This document shows, piece after piece, positions 18,235-27,415 of a stretch of 64,000 nt of DNA. Positions within the stretch are counted from its first letter, which is position 1; each line of letters opens with the position of its first letter. The stretch is taken from NCBI GenBank assembly GCA_945873625.1, contig CAMCDS010000006.1, forward strand, positions 1-64,000, in the 5' to 3' direction. Position numbers and translations under genes: made by a program. The notes under the pieces are model-generated. The model searched no databases. It had not been told where the DNA came from and was given only the letters and a program-made list of their open reading frames with translations. Source of the DNA: an uncultured Porphyromonadaceae bacterium. Lineage in GTDB: Bacteria; Bacteroidota; Bacteroidia; Bacteroidales; Muribaculaceae.

Positions 18235-18741
18235 ATGGAAACAGTAACACTTCAGGGCAATCCCATGCACATCATCGGAACCCTGCCTCATGCCGGAAGC
18301 GTAGCTCCCGACTTCGCACTCACAGCCCGCGACCTCTCGGATATCAGCCTCAACGACTACAAGGGAAAACGTCTGGTGCTCAATATCTTCCCGAGCCTCG
18401 ATACTGACGTATGCGCCGCCTCCGTGCGCCATTTCAATCAGGACATCTCCGAATTTCCCGACACAGTGGTGCTCTGCGTCAGCATGGACCTCCCCTTCGC
18501 TGCCGCCCGCTTCTGCACCATCAACGGCATCAAGAACGTCGAGACAGCTTCGGCATTCCGCTCCGACTTCGGAAAGAGCTACGGCGTTGAGCTCGTCGAC
18601 GGTCCTCTCCGCGGACTCCTCGCCCGCGCTCTCGTAGTCATCGACCGCGACGGACGCGTGCTCGGCACTTCGCTCTGCAACGAAATCACCGAGGAGCCGG
18701 ACTACGATTTCGCGAAAAACCTCCTCAAGGAGAACGCCTGA
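18235..18741 (+). CDS. tpx: Thiol peroxidase
   Basis: Atypical 2-Cys peroxiredoxin that reduces hydroperoxides with thioredoxin. 168 residues, the normal size. The peroxidatic Cys60 is in SLDTDVCAASVRHFN and the resolving Cys94 in ARFC, matching the Tpx disulfide pair. The N-terminal beta-hairpin (TVTLQGNPMHIIGTLP) is typical. It is transcribed divergently from carA. No clear promoter could be placed in the 190 bp between them. A strong terminator follows. Confidence 0.95.
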   Translation: METVTLQGNPMHIIGTLPHAGSVAPDFALTARDLSDISLNDYKGKRLVLNIFPSLDTDVCAASVRHFNQDISEFPDTVVLCVSMDLPFAAARFCTINGIKNVETASAFRSDFGKSYGVELVDGPLRGLLARALVVIDRDGRVLGTSLCNEITEEPDYDFAKNLLKENA

Positions 18742-18769
18742 CCTCCCGGCAGGACACACATCAAAATCA

Positions 18770-18803
18770 AGGCGCGACCGGAACTGTTCCGGCCGCGCCT
18801 CTT
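18770..18803. terminator. Bidirectional terminator between tpx and icd
   Basis: AGGCGCGACCGGAAC pairs with GTTCCGGCCGCGCCT-type sequence, a 14-15 bp stem with one mismatch, followed by CTTTATTT. It lies between convergent genes. Confidence 0.85.
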
Positions 18804-18833
18804 TATTTGCGTGGAAATGTGTGGTTTCCCCGA

Positions 18834-20048
18834 TTATTTGGCCAGACGCTCCTCGAGACGGGTGCGGATAGCCTTCATGAACTCAGCCGAGGTAACAGCC
18901 TTGGGCTCGATGCCTTCCATGAGGTTTACGAGGTCCTTGGTAACGATACCTGCGTTGAGGGTGTCGAAGCAGGCTGCCTCGAGTTCGTCGGCGAAGAATA
19001 CGAGCTTCTCGTTGCCGTCCATCTCGCCACGCTTGCGCATTGCGCCGCTCCATGCGAAGATAGTTGCCATCGGGTTGGTCGAAGTCTCCTCACCCTTGAG
19101 GTATTTGTAGTAGTGGCGGGTTACGGTGCCGTGAGCAGCCTCATACTCGAACTTGCCGTCGGGGCTTACGAGCACGCTGGTCATCATGGCGAGCGAACCG
19201 AATGCGGTCGAAACCATGTCGCTCATCACGTCGCCGTCGTAGTTCTTGCAGGCCCAGATGAAGCCACCCTTGCTGCGGATCACGCGAGCTACGGCGTCGT
19301 CGATGAGAGTGTAGAAGTATTCAAGACCGAGAGCCTCGAACTGCTCCTTGTAGTTCTTCTCATACTCCTCGTTGAAGATTTCGCGGAAACGTGCGTCATA
19401 CTTCTTCGAGATAGTGTCTTTGGTCGAGAACCAGAGGTCTTTCTTCTGGTCGATGGCGAACTTGAAGCAGCTGTTGGCGAACGAGCGGATCGACTTGTCG
19501 GTGTTGTGCATTCCCTGAAGCACGCCGGGGCCCTTGAACTCGTGGATCACCACTTCTTCCTTCTGGCCGTTTTCGCCTTCAAACACCATCTTGGCTACGC
19601 CGGGCTCGTTGGCGCGGATTTCTACGCTCTTGTAGACGTCGCCGTATGCATGACGGGCGATGGTGATGGGCTCCTGCCAGTTGCGCACTGCGGGCTTGAT
19701 GGAGGGGATAGTGATGGGGGTGCGGAATACGGTGCCGTCGAGAATGGAGCGGATAGTGCCGTTGGGGCTCTTCCACATCTCGTGCAGGTCGTATTCAGTC
19801 ATGCGCTGGGCATTGGGAGTGATGGTGGCGCACTTCACGGCTACGCCATATTTCTTTGTGGCCTCGGCAGCGTCGTGGGTGATCTGGTCGCGGGTTTTGT
19901 CGCGCTCGGGCAGCCCGAGGTCATAGTACTCAGTCTTGAGGTCGACGAAGGGAAGGATGAGCTCGTCTTTGATCATCTTCCAGAGGATGCGGGTCATTTC
20001 GTCGCCGTCCATCTCCACAATGGGAGTGGTCATTTTAATCTTTTCCAT
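18834..20048 (-). CDS. icd: NADP-dependent isocitrate dehydrogenase, eukaryote-like type
   Basis: Interconverts isocitrate and 2-oxoglutarate plus CO2 with NADP(H). The 404-residue protein belongs to the dimeric class related to mammalian IDH1/2, not the E. coli Icd class: MDGDEMTRILWKMIKD, SPNGTIRSILDGTVFR, and YDGDVMSDMVSTAFGS with metal-binding aspartates. AAHGTVTRHYYKYLKG is the NADP-binding region. It is the last gene of a run starting with citD and follows aconitase by 97 bp. The neighbourhood could serve oxidative 2-oxoglutarate synthesis or the reverse reaction. Confidence 0.94.
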   Translation of the reverse strand: MEKIKMTTPIVEMDGDEMTRILWKMIKDELILPFVDLKTEYYDLGLPERDKTRDQITHDAAEATKKYGVAVKCATITPNAQRMTEYDLHEMWKSPNGTIRSILDGTVFRTPITIPSIKPAVRNWQEPITIARHAYGDVYKSVEIRANEPGVAKMVFEGENGQKEEVVIHEFKGPGVLQGMHNTDKSIRSFANSCFKFAIDQKKDLWFSTKDTISKKYDARFREIFNEEYEKNYKEQFEALGLEYFYTLIDDAVARVIRSKGGFIWACKNYDGDVMSDMVSTAFGSLAMMTSVLVSPDGKFEYEAAHGTVTRHYYKYLKGEETSTNPMATIFAWSGAMRKRGEMDGNEKLVFFADELEAACFDTLNAGIVTKDLVNLMEGIEPKAVTSAEFMKAIRTRLEERLAK

Positions 20049-20145
20049 GGTGGTAAGTCTATTTTGATTTATTAGGTTGTCGGTTGAATGGGCGTCTGCG
20101 GCATGGTTATCCGCAGACGCCCGGATTGATTTCTGTGAGGCTGAA

Positions 20146-22392
20146 TTACTTGCGCTGAGCAGCGTAGTAGTTCATCAGGCAGCCGTCGGCCAGAATCTGA
20201 CGCTCGGTCGGAGTCAGGTTCGAGAAGTGGAGCTTGATGTCGGTTACATCGCCCTTCTTGGTGATGACCTTGGCCATTACCTCCTCGGCGCCGTTGAGGA
20301 TGAGCTCGCGGATGCCGGGAACGAATACGTAGTCGCCCGACTCATAGTCGAACTTCGTTTCCTTGTCGATGGTGAAGGGAACGATACCCCAGTTTATACA
20401 GTTGCTGCGGTAACGCTTGGTAGCATACTCGTAGCAGATGTTGGCGTCGCCGCCGAGCACTTTCTGGCAGCTTGCGGCCTGCTCGCGGGCGGAGCCGTCG
20501 CCGGGGCGGTTGGCGAATACGCAGGAGCCGAACGAAGTGTTGCAGCAGCATGCGCCTACTTTCTCAAGCACTTTCTCGACCTCGGCGGGGCACTTGCCGT
20601 CGCGACGCTCGAGGTCTTCCTTCTGGATGCGCTTGCTGAGGCCTACATACTCGGGCACGCGGCGCGAGAGGGCAAACTCAGAGAGCTTCAGCGGGTTGGA
20701 ACGGTAAGACGAAGTTTCGCCCGAGGGGATGAGCTCGTCGGTAGTGGTAACGGGGTCGTGGATCACGGCTGCGAGCTCGAGAAGCATGTTCTCCTCCATG
20801 GGATACATCTTGGGCCAGTCCTTGATGTTGGGACCGTAACGAAGCTCTTCGCCGGCATTCTCCTTCTCGAAGCCGTTGAACACGCGACGCTCGTAAATCT
20901 TGGCGTCGAACTCGTAGGGCTTGTGGTCGTCGTTGAAGTCAACGTCGGTAGCCGCCGTGATGACACCGCCGTTGGCAGCAGTGGCAGCGATCGAACGGGC
21001 GTCCATGAGGGCTACGAGCGAGAGCTGGCCGTTGCCGGGCTTGGAACCTTCGCGGTTGGGGAAGTTACGGGTGGTGTGGCGGATCGAGAGGCCGTTGTTG
21101 GCAGGCACGTCGCCGGCACCGAAGCAGGGGCCGCAGAAGGCGGGCTTGATGACTACGCCGGCCTCGAGGAGCTCCTCGGCGATACCGTTGCGGGTAGTGG
21201 CCATGTAGACGGGAACCGACTGGGGATAAGCCGAGATGGTGAAGTAGTCGTTGCCTACCGACTTGTTGCGGAGGATGGAAGCAGCCTGGCTGAGGTTGTC
21301 GTAAGTACCGCCGGAGCAGCCTGCGATGATGCCCTGGTCGGCCATCACCTTGCCGTCTTTGATCTTGCCTACGAGGTCAACGCAAACCTTGTCGCCGAAA
21401 CGCTTCTTGGTGTCCTCTTCCACTTCGCGGAGGATGCGCTCCGGATCAGCCTGAAGCTCGTGGATGGTGTAAGCGTTGGAGGGGTGGAAGGGAAGAGCGA
21501 TCATCGACTCCTGCTTGTCGAGGTCGATGCGGATCATGCCGTCGTAGTAGGCGGTTCCCTTGGGCTGCAGCTCCTTGTAGTTTTCGGGCATGCGGTGAGT
21601 GTCGTAGTGCTTCTTCACCTCTTCGTCGGTTACCCAGATCGAGCTGAGACAAGTGGTCTCGGTGGTCATGATGTCGATGCCGTTGCGGAAGTCGATGGGG
21701 AGGTTCTTCACGCCGGGACCAGCGAACTCGAGCACTTTGTTCTTAACGAAACCGTTGTCGAACACAGCCTTGACGAGCGAGATGGCTACGTCGTGGGGGC
21801 CGATACCCTTGCGGGGAGTGCCTTCCAGCCATACGAGCACCACTTCGGGGGCGTTGATGTCCCAGGTGTTCTCGAGGAGCTGCTTCACGAGCTCACCGCC
21901 ACCTTCGCCTACACCCATTGTGCCGAGCGAGCCGTAGCGGGTGTGGGAGTCGGAACCGAGGATCATATTGCCGCACTTCACCATTGCCTCGCGGGCATAC
22001 TGGTGGATTACAGCCTGGTTGGCGGGCACGTAGATGCCGCCGTATTTCTTAGCTGCGGAAAGACCGAACACGTGGTCGTCTTCGTTGATGGTGCCACCTA
22101 CGGCGCAGAGCGAGTTGTGGCAGTTGGTCATGGCGTAGGGAAGGGGGAACTTCTCGAGGCCGCTGGCACGTGCCGTCTGGATGATGCCGACATAAGTGAT
22201 GTCGTGGCTCATCATTGCATCGAATTTGATGCGCATCTTGTCGCCTTTGGAGCCGTCTACATCGTGGCTGCGGAGAATCTGATACGCGATTGTGTTTTCA
22301 CGTCCCTCCTCCGGGGTAGGAAGATTGGCTGCGCCCTTCGCTACCGGTTTTCCATCTTGGAGATAAACTCCTTCTTTAATGAGTTCTACCAT
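20146..22392 (-). CDS. Aconitate hydratase
   Basis: Iron-sulfur isomerase between citrate and isocitrate. 748 residues, the size of the mitochondrial/Bacteroides type. The 4Fe-4S ligands are Cys359 (GCSGG) plus Cys420 and Cys423 (CGPCFG); SDSHTRYGS (147-155) is a conserved substrate-site segment. The C-terminal swivel domain is intact. It sits between the citC/citG fusion (45 bp upstream) and icd, so the operon joins citrate lyase to both enzymes that link citrate to 2-oxoglutarate. Specificity for citrate is inferred from this context and overall similarity. Confidence 0.92.
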   Translation of the reverse strand: MVELIKEGVYLQDGKPVAKGAANLPTPEEGRENTIAYQILRSHDVDGSKGDKMRIKFDAMMSHDITYVGIIQTARASGLEKFPLPYAMTNCHNSLCAVGGTINEDDHVFGLSAAKKYGGIYVPANQAVIHQYAREAMVKCGNMILGSDSHTRYGSLGTMGVGEGGGELVKQLLENTWDINAPEVVLVWLEGTPRKGIGPHDVAISLVKAVFDNGFVKNKVLEFAGPGVKNLPIDFRNGIDIMTTETTCLSSIWVTDEEVKKHYDTHRMPENYKELQPKGTAYYDGMIRIDLDKQESMIALPFHPSNAYTIHELQADPERILREVEEDTKKRFGDKVCVDLVGKIKDGKVMADQGIIAGCSGGTYDNLSQAASILRNKSVGNDYFTISAYPQSVPVYMATTRNGIAEELLEAGVVIKPAFCGPCFGAGDVPANNGLSIRHTTRNFPNREGSKPGNGQLSLVALMDARSIAATAANGGVITAATDVDFNDDHKPYEFDAKIYERRVFNGFEKENAGEELRYGPNIKDWPKMYPMEENMLLELAAVIHDPVTTTDELIPSGETSSYRSNPLKLSEFALSRRVPEYVGLSKRIQKEDLERRDGKCPAEVEKVLEKVGACCCNTSFGSCVFANRPGDGSAREQAASCQKVLGGDANICYEYATKRYRSNCINWGIVPFTIDKETKFDYESGDYVFVPGIRELILNGAEEVMAKVITKKGDVTDIKLHFSNLTPTERQILADGCLMNYYAAQRK

Positions 22393-22437
22393 TGGTGGTT
22401 GATTTTAAGTTAGTTATTGTTGTAAATGAAATTGTGT

Positions 22438-24189
22438 CTATATATTGCCGCAAAGCGAGTCGACCAGCAGCGTCAGGGCGAGCATGTCGGCCGCCCCGCC
22501 GGGCGACAGATTTCTTTCGATAAACTTGCGGTTGGCGTCGGCCATTCCGGCCTCGGTCCATCCGTCGAGAAGCTTCCGTGCCTCTTCCTTCACATAAGCC
22601 GCTCCTTCGGCTCCACCGCGGTGATAGACGTTGGTGTCGTCAATCTCCGACATTATGCGGAGCAGAAGCAGATGGCGCGCCTCCGACAGGTGGCGCTTCG
22701 AGCGATAGAAGGGGAGCCAGTCGGCGAAAAGGGTGTCATAACCCTCCCGCGCGAGATCGGAAGCTCCTTTGAGGCCATACTTGCGGCGGGCCTCCGAGCC
22801 GTGTGAGTCTGAGTCGCTGCCGAATCCTTCGGCGAGCGCTGAAATTGAACTTTGCAACGCCGACGCTTCAATGCGCCCCTCTTTCATGAAGAGACGCGAG
22901 GCGGCTATCAGCGTGAGTCCGAGCGAGAAAAGTGCGCCACGATGCGTGTTGACGCCACCGGTAGCGGCGAGCATGGCTTTTTCAGCCTCGATTCCGAGAC
23001 GCACTATGTCATCATGCGAAGGAAGGCTGCCTGTTCCGAGCGACGCAAGACGCGCGAAGTACGGCGTCAGCGAACGGATGCTGCTCTGCATCAGTTCAAA
23101 GTCCATGTCGGTATGCGACCCGCTGTCGGCCATATCCACAAGGCCGGGCTTGGGAGTGAGGGCAAGTTCCGCCTCAAGGGAGCGGGCTGCGGCATGAGCG
23201 AGAACCCAGGGCACGGAAACGGGAGATACCAGCGGGAGCGCTTCGCCCGCGCGGAATCCATCGGTCAGCTTCCTGACCCTCGACGCACTTACCGGAGCAT
23301 CAGACTGGCAGAGGCGGTCTACCTCTACAATCTCTATCCCTCTCTCCGGTAGCGACCGCTTCATCCGGGCGTTATACTCTTCCGTGAGCGCATCGGTCGG
23401 CTCTGTGCCTACGAAACGCACAGAGGCTCCGAGAGCCGGGGCGACGTGGGTGGAGAAGATGTCGAGGTCGAGATCGATGTGGGTTTTCGACGCGTCGTTA
23501 AGGTCTTTAAGGAAATAGGTGGGGAATGTAGCTTTAGAAACGCTATAAGCGCTTCCCGGGCAGACGGTTACGTTGGCAATACCGACTGTGGCCGCCTCAA
23601 TCATGGCGACACGTTCGTCGTAGCTGTACTCACTGTCGCCCTCCATCACCGGGATTATGAAGAGATGGTCTACCTGCGAGGCTGCCGTCTCGATAAGGTA
23701 TCGGTGCCCCTTGGTAAGCGGATTGCAGTTCATCACTATCACTCCGCGTTTCTCGCCGCCTACCGAGGCCGCAATCTTTCTTAGCCTGTCGGTGTAGGAG
23801 CTAATGCCGCGCGGATTGTTTTCCATCAGAATGGCCTTCGCGGCCCTTCCTACGGTTCGGAAGGCAAGGCTTCCGAATATCCCCTCGTTTTCGGGTTTGG
23901 TAAAGATGAACAGGAAATCATGACCCTCCTCGCGTGCAGCCTCCGCTATGCGGCTCACGAGCGAATTGCTAACCGACTCGCCTCTGGTGGCTTCGGAAAG
24001 CGCTATGCATTTCACCACATTGCCTTGCAGACCGCCGCCACCGATAAGGTTGCCGTCGGGGTCTGAGATTCCGAAATAGCGGTCGAGCGGCTCCGGGCGG
24101 AGACCTTGGCTAATCAGGAAATTCTCCACTTTGCGTCGGGTGAACGAAAGTGAGAGCGGAAGTTCGTTGATGGTGAGCGGTCCAAACAT
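22438..24189 (-). CDS. citC: CitC-CitG fusion: citrate lyase ligase plus triphosphoribosyl-dephospho-CoA synthase
   Basis: One uninterrupted 583-residue frame joins two maturation enzymes of citrate lyase. Residues 1-325 are CitC, which acetylates the lyase prosthetic group: a GNAT-like domain (about 15-130), then a nucleotidyltransferase domain with the NPLTKGH motif (156-162) and SASRVRKL (301-308). Residues about 328-583 are CitG, which makes the prosthetic-group precursor from ATP and dephospho-CoA: TPKPGLVDMADSGSHTDMD (345-363) and GGVNTHRGALF (411-421). The better-known fusion partner of CitG is CitX. Here CitX is a separate gene 63 bp upstream. Confidence 0.9.
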   Translation of the reverse strand: MFGPLTINELPLSLSFTRRKVENFLISQGLRPEPLDRYFGISDPDGNLIGGGGLQGNVVKCIALSEATRGESVSNSLVSRIAEAAREEGHDFLFIFTKPENEGIFGSLAFRTVGRAAKAILMENNPRGISSYTDRLRKIAASVGGEKRGVIVMNCNPLTKGHRYLIETAASQVDHLFIIPVMEGDSEYSYDERVAMIEAATVGIANVTVCPGSAYSVSKATFPTYFLKDLNDASKTHIDLDLDIFSTHVAPALGASVRFVGTEPTDALTEEYNARMKRSLPERGIEIVEVDRLCQSDAPVSASRVRKLTDGFRAGEALPLVSPVSVPWVLAHAAARSLEAELALTPKPGLVDMADSGSHTDMDFELMQSSIRSLTPYFARLASLGTGSLPSHDDIVRLGIEAEKAMLAATGGVNTHRGALFSLGLTLIAASRLFMKEGRIEASALQSSISALAEGFGSDSDSHGSEARRKYGLKGASDLAREGYDTLFADWLPFYRSKRHLSEARHLLLLRIMSEIDDTNVYHRGGAEGAAYVKEEARKLLDGWTEAGMADANRKFIERNLSPGGAADMLALTLLVDSLCGNI

Positions 24190-24252
24190 TTCCCGTTGAT
24201 TCGGTTTCTGGGTTATAGCTTTGAGGGTATGGTCAAAGTCTGTGTTTTTCTT

Positions 24253-24786
24253 CTATGGTATCGGACACGGCACGTTCTTCTCCCAAAGCACTACCCGCCT
24301 GTGGATTTCTGCGAGGAGTTCGGCCTGCGTATGGGTGAACGCCCTCATGCAGATCCTCGCATCGTTGCCGCAGAGCAGGCATCGTCGGGATGGCTGCCCC
24401 GAATCGGTGCGCGACACGGCTTTTCCGTCGCGTCCGAAAACGTCGATGTCCATAAGCCGTCCGAGGGGATGCGAGTCTTCCACTGCAGTGGTAAGACGTT
24501 TGGTGGCTTCCGCATCGAGGTCTGATAACCAGTAAGCCTCGAAACCAGTGGCCAGGTCATGACATTCCGCCTCGCGACCGTCAGCCCCGAATGCCTCGGC
24601 AAGCGCCTTTCGACCGGCTGCGGCTATCGCCAGTGAGTCGGCATTGCGCTTTACGCTTCCGGGTACAATCACCGTAAGCACGGCAAGCGTCTTCCCCGGA
24701 TTCGCATCCAGCAGCCTCAGCTGGTTCTCGCGTCTTCTGTCGCGCGAGTCAAGCAGCTGTTCAAGTGTTATGGCCTCGGTGTTCAT
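24253..24786 (-). CDS. citX: Apo-citrate lyase phosphoribosyl-dephospho-CoA transferase
   Basis: Transfers the prosthetic-group precursor onto the serine of CitD. 177 residues, the usual size. Family features are PGSVKRNADS near residue 42, GRLMDIDVFG (about 107-116) and a cysteine-rich tail (RRCLLCGNDARICMRAFTH). It follows citF after a 129-bp gap with a strong hairpin and precedes the citC/citG fusion, which supplies its substrate. Confidence 0.9.
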   Translation of the reverse strand: MNTEAITLEQLLDSRDRRRENQLRLLDANPGKTLAVLTVIVPGSVKRNADSLAIAAAGRKALAEAFGADGREAECHDLATGFEAYWLSDLDAEATKRLTTAVEDSHPLGRLMDIDVFGRDGKAVSRTDSGQPSRRCLLCGNDARICMRAFTHTQAELLAEIHRRVVLWEKNVPCPIP

Positions 24787-24825
24787 GGTATGTCCGGAAG
24801 GTATCGGATCCGTAAATCTATGAAT

Positions 24826-24864
24826 CCGGGCGCGGAGATTAGGTTGCGGAGTCTCCGCGCCCGG
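24826..24864 (-). other. Strong hairpin between citF and citX
   Basis: CCGGGCGCGGAGA (24826-24838) pairs perfectly with TCTCCGCGCCCGG (24852-24864). There is no T-run on either side, so an mRNA stability or processing element that sets a higher level for citDEF than for the maturation genes is more likely than a full terminator. Confidence 0.6.
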
Positions 24865-24915
24865 GGGTTAGTCTTCACATATAGTGTCAGTCGGCAATCA
24901 GAGCCGGGGTGCGTA

Positions 24916-26454
24916 TCAGGCCTTGATGTTGCGGATCACGTCCTGAACGGAGCCGTCGCGGTTCATGACAACGCCTACCACCTTGTCGCCGAAGGGAAGC
25001 GCGTCGGCGTCGCCGATGATGCTGTTGGCCTTCTCCTTGAGCGAGTTGATGTCTACAATCTTCAGGCCGGCCTTCTTAAGACGCTCTGCGAGCTCGGGAC
25101 GGCGGGGGTTGACTGCGATTCCGTATTCGGTAACGATGACGTCGACAGTCGAACCCGGAGTGATGAGTGTAGTAACCTCGTCGACCACGCAGGGGATGCG
25201 GCCGCGGAGCAGCGGGCAAACGATGATCGAGAGGGCCGAGTTGGCTGCTGTGTCGGGGTGTCCGCCGATAGCGCCGCGGATGATGCCGTCGGAGCCAACG
25301 AGCACGTTGACATTGAAGTTGACGTCAACCTCAAGAGCCGAAAGAATCACGATGTCGAGGTAGTGGACGGCGGAGCCGAGGTCGTCGGCAGCTGCATATT
25401 CCACAGAGGTAACCTCCTTGTGCATCGGGTTGCATTTGAGTGATTCGGCAGCGACCTTGTCAAACGACTGCACGTCGATGAGGCGCTCGATAAGACCCTC
25501 CTCGTGCATCTTCACCATGTGGGCGGTGATGCCTCCGAGAGCGAACGAAGCCTTGATGCCGTCTTCGATCATCTTGTTGCGGATATACTTCACGGCTGCG
25601 AGCGATGCACCGCCGGAACCGGTCTGAATCGAGAAACCCTCCTTGAAGTAGCCGCTGTTGATGATCACCTTTGCAGCCTGCTGGGCGAGAAGGATGTCGC
25701 GGGGGTTCTTGGTGTCGCGGATAGCGCCGGAAGAAATCTTCGAGCTGTCGCCTACACTGTCGACCTCAACCACGAAGTCAACGTTGCGCTCCGAGATTGA
25801 ATTGGGAGTGTTGGGATAGGCCACGAGGTCGTCGGTGAGAATCACAACCTTGTCGGCGTACTCGGCGTCGGGAAGAGCGTAGCCGAGCGAACCGCATATC
25901 GACTTGGCGTTTTCCGAACGGGAGTAGCCGCATGCGTTGCCCAGAGCGTCGGACGACGAAGCGCCGAGGAAAGCCACGTCGATGTGGAGGTCGCCCGATG
26001 CGATTGCGCTGCCGCGGCCGCCGTGGCTGCGGAAGATGACGGGATTCTCCATCAGGCCTTCCGAGATGGCCTTGGCGAGGTCGCCGCGGAGGCCGGAAGT
26101 CGAGATTTTGGTGATAACGCCGTTCTTGATGTGTTCGATGAGGGGTTTGTGAACGTCAGAGAGGCTGGAAGCGGCGAGATGAAGGTTCTTGAATCCCATC
26201 TCGGCGAGCTTCTCCACCACCATGTTGACCACCTTGTCGCCGCCACGGAAGTGATGGTGGAAGGAGATGGTCATTCCGTCCTTGAGACCCGACTTGCGGA
26301 TGGCCTCCTCGAGAGTAGCCAGCTTGGGGCTCTTCTCCTGACGGAGGATGTTTTCGGTGGGATCTTTCTGCTGCTTGGAGTCGTCGTATACCTCTTTGCC
26401 GAGGGCCTTGGCCTCTTTCTCCACGAGGCTCATGCGTTCCTTATATGTGTTCAT
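24916..26454 (-). CDS. citF: Citrate lyase alpha subunit
   Basis: Citrate:acetyl-ACP transferase subunit of citrate lyase; 512 residues as in the family. It shows the CoA-transferase family I fold motifs: TISFHHHFRGGDKVVNMV near residue 60, SHGGRGSAIASGDLHIDVAFLG near 165 (split here as GGRGSAIASG and DLHIDVAFLG), and a second half with TGSGGASLA and EVTTLITPGSTVDVIVTEYG-like sequence. Its start codon overlaps the citE stop by 4 bp, so the two are translationally coupled. Confidence 0.95.
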   Translation of the reverse strand: MNTYKERMSLVEKEAKALGKEVYDDSKQQKDPTENILRQEKSPKLATLEEAIRKSGLKDGMTISFHHHFRGGDKVVNMVVEKLAEMGFKNLHLAASSLSDVHKPLIEHIKNGVITKISTSGLRGDLAKAISEGLMENPVIFRSHGGRGSAIASGDLHIDVAFLGASSSDALGNACGYSRSENAKSICGSLGYALPDAEYADKVVILTDDLVAYPNTPNSISERNVDFVVEVDSVGDSSKISSGAIRDTKNPRDILLAQQAAKVIINSGYFKEGFSIQTGSGGASLAAVKYIRNKMIEDGIKASFALGGITAHMVKMHEEGLIERLIDVQSFDKVAAESLKCNPMHKEVTSVEYAAADDLGSAVHYLDIVILSALEVDVNFNVNVLVGSDGIIRGAIGGHPDTAANSALSIIVCPLLRGRIPCVVDEVTTLITPGSTVDVIVTEYGIAVNPRRPELAERLKKAGLKIVDINSLKEKANSIIGDADALPFGDKVVGVVMNRDGSVQDVIRNIKA

Positions 26455-27341
26455 TTCAAATCCTCTTCTGTTATGATACCTGATGCAAGAGCTAAGTCGA
26501 TGGTGCGCTGTGCGCGGATTACTACGGGACGGTCAACCATCTTGCCGTTGACTGCGATTACGCCCGAGCCTTTCTTCTCTGCCTCCTTGATGGCGGCGAT
26601 GATGGTGCGGGCCTTCTCGATGGCCTTCTCCGAGGGAGCGAACACCTCGTTGACCACTTCGATCTGACGCGGGTTGATGATCGACTTGCCGTCGAAGCCG
26701 AGAGTCTTGATGAATTCCACCTCTTTGCGGAATGTCTCCATGTCGTTGAGGTTGGAATAGACGGTGTCGAGGGCGTCGATGCCGGCAGCGCGGGCAGCCA
26801 CTACGATGGTCTCGCGGGCGAGGCGGAGCTCTTCGCCGCCGGGGGTGCGCTGAGTCTTGAGGTTGGCGCTATAGTCTTCGGCGCCGAGGGCGATACCCAT
26901 CATGCGTTTCGAGGCGGTGGCGATAGCGTAAGCGTTGACCACGCCGAGAGTCGATTCGATGGCGGCCATGATCTTGGTGCGGCCGAGGCAGCCGATTTCC
27001 TTCTCTACGCGCTCGATCTCGCGCTCCACCTCAACCACCTCTTCGGCAGTCTCGGTCTTGGGCATACGAATCACGTGGACACCGGCCTTAACCACAGCCT
27101 CGATGTCTTTCTTGCCGTAAGGAGTGTTGAGGGGATTGATGCGGACCACCATTTCGGTGTCGCCGTAATCGATGCTCTTGAGAGCGTTGTAGACAAGCAG
27201 GCGTGCTGTGTCTTTCTCGGCCATTGTAACAGAATCTTCCAGGTCGAGCATTATAGAGTCGGGACCGTAGATGTGAGCGTCGGCCATCATACCCGGGTTG
27301 TTGCCGGGCACGAACATCATAGTTCTTCTGAGTCTTTCCAT
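26451..27341 (-). CDS. citE: Citrate lyase beta subunit
   Basis: Citryl-ACP lyase subunit that splits citryl-ACP to oxaloacetate and acetyl-ACP. 296 residues; HpcH/HpaI aldolase-like TIM barrel. Characteristic segments are MFVPGNNPGMM at the start, DLEDSV with the metal-site acidic residues, VRINP, and AIESTLGVVNAYAIA. The gene lies between citD (74 bp upstream) and citF (4-bp overlap). Full-length and intact, and unlike stand-alone CitE-like proteins it is accompanied by CitD and CitF. Confidence 0.95.
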   Translation of the reverse strand: MERLRRTMMFVPGNNPGMMADAHIYGPDSIMLDLEDSVTMAEKDTARLLVYNALKSIDYGDTEMVVRINPLNTPYGKKDIEAVVKAGVHVIRMPKTETAEEVVEVEREIERVEKEIGCLGRTKIMAAIESTLGVVNAYAIATASKRMMGIALGAEDYSANLKTQRTPGGEELRLARETIVVAARAAGIDALDTVYSNLNDMETFRKEVEFIKTLGFDGKSIINPRQIEVVNEVFAPSEKAIEKARTIIAAIKEAEKKGSGVIAVNGKMVDRPVVIRAQRTIDLALASGIITEEDLK

Positions 27342-27415
27342 TGTCTTAAGGTTGAGTTAAGCCCTGTATGGGCCGGGGAGAGGCCGGAGCTGAGCCGGCG
27401 GGTTGAGATGAGTTA

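Noticed and set aside
18807..20075. Long open frame opposite icd
   Set aside because: Antisense shadow of isocitrate dehydrogenase; no motif, start context or promoter.
20077..22413. A 778-codon open frame opposite aconitase
   Set aside because: Antisense shadow of the aconitase gene; its composition (Val/Gly/His/Ala-rich) is what reverse-complement GC-rich coding sequence gives, and it has no family features.
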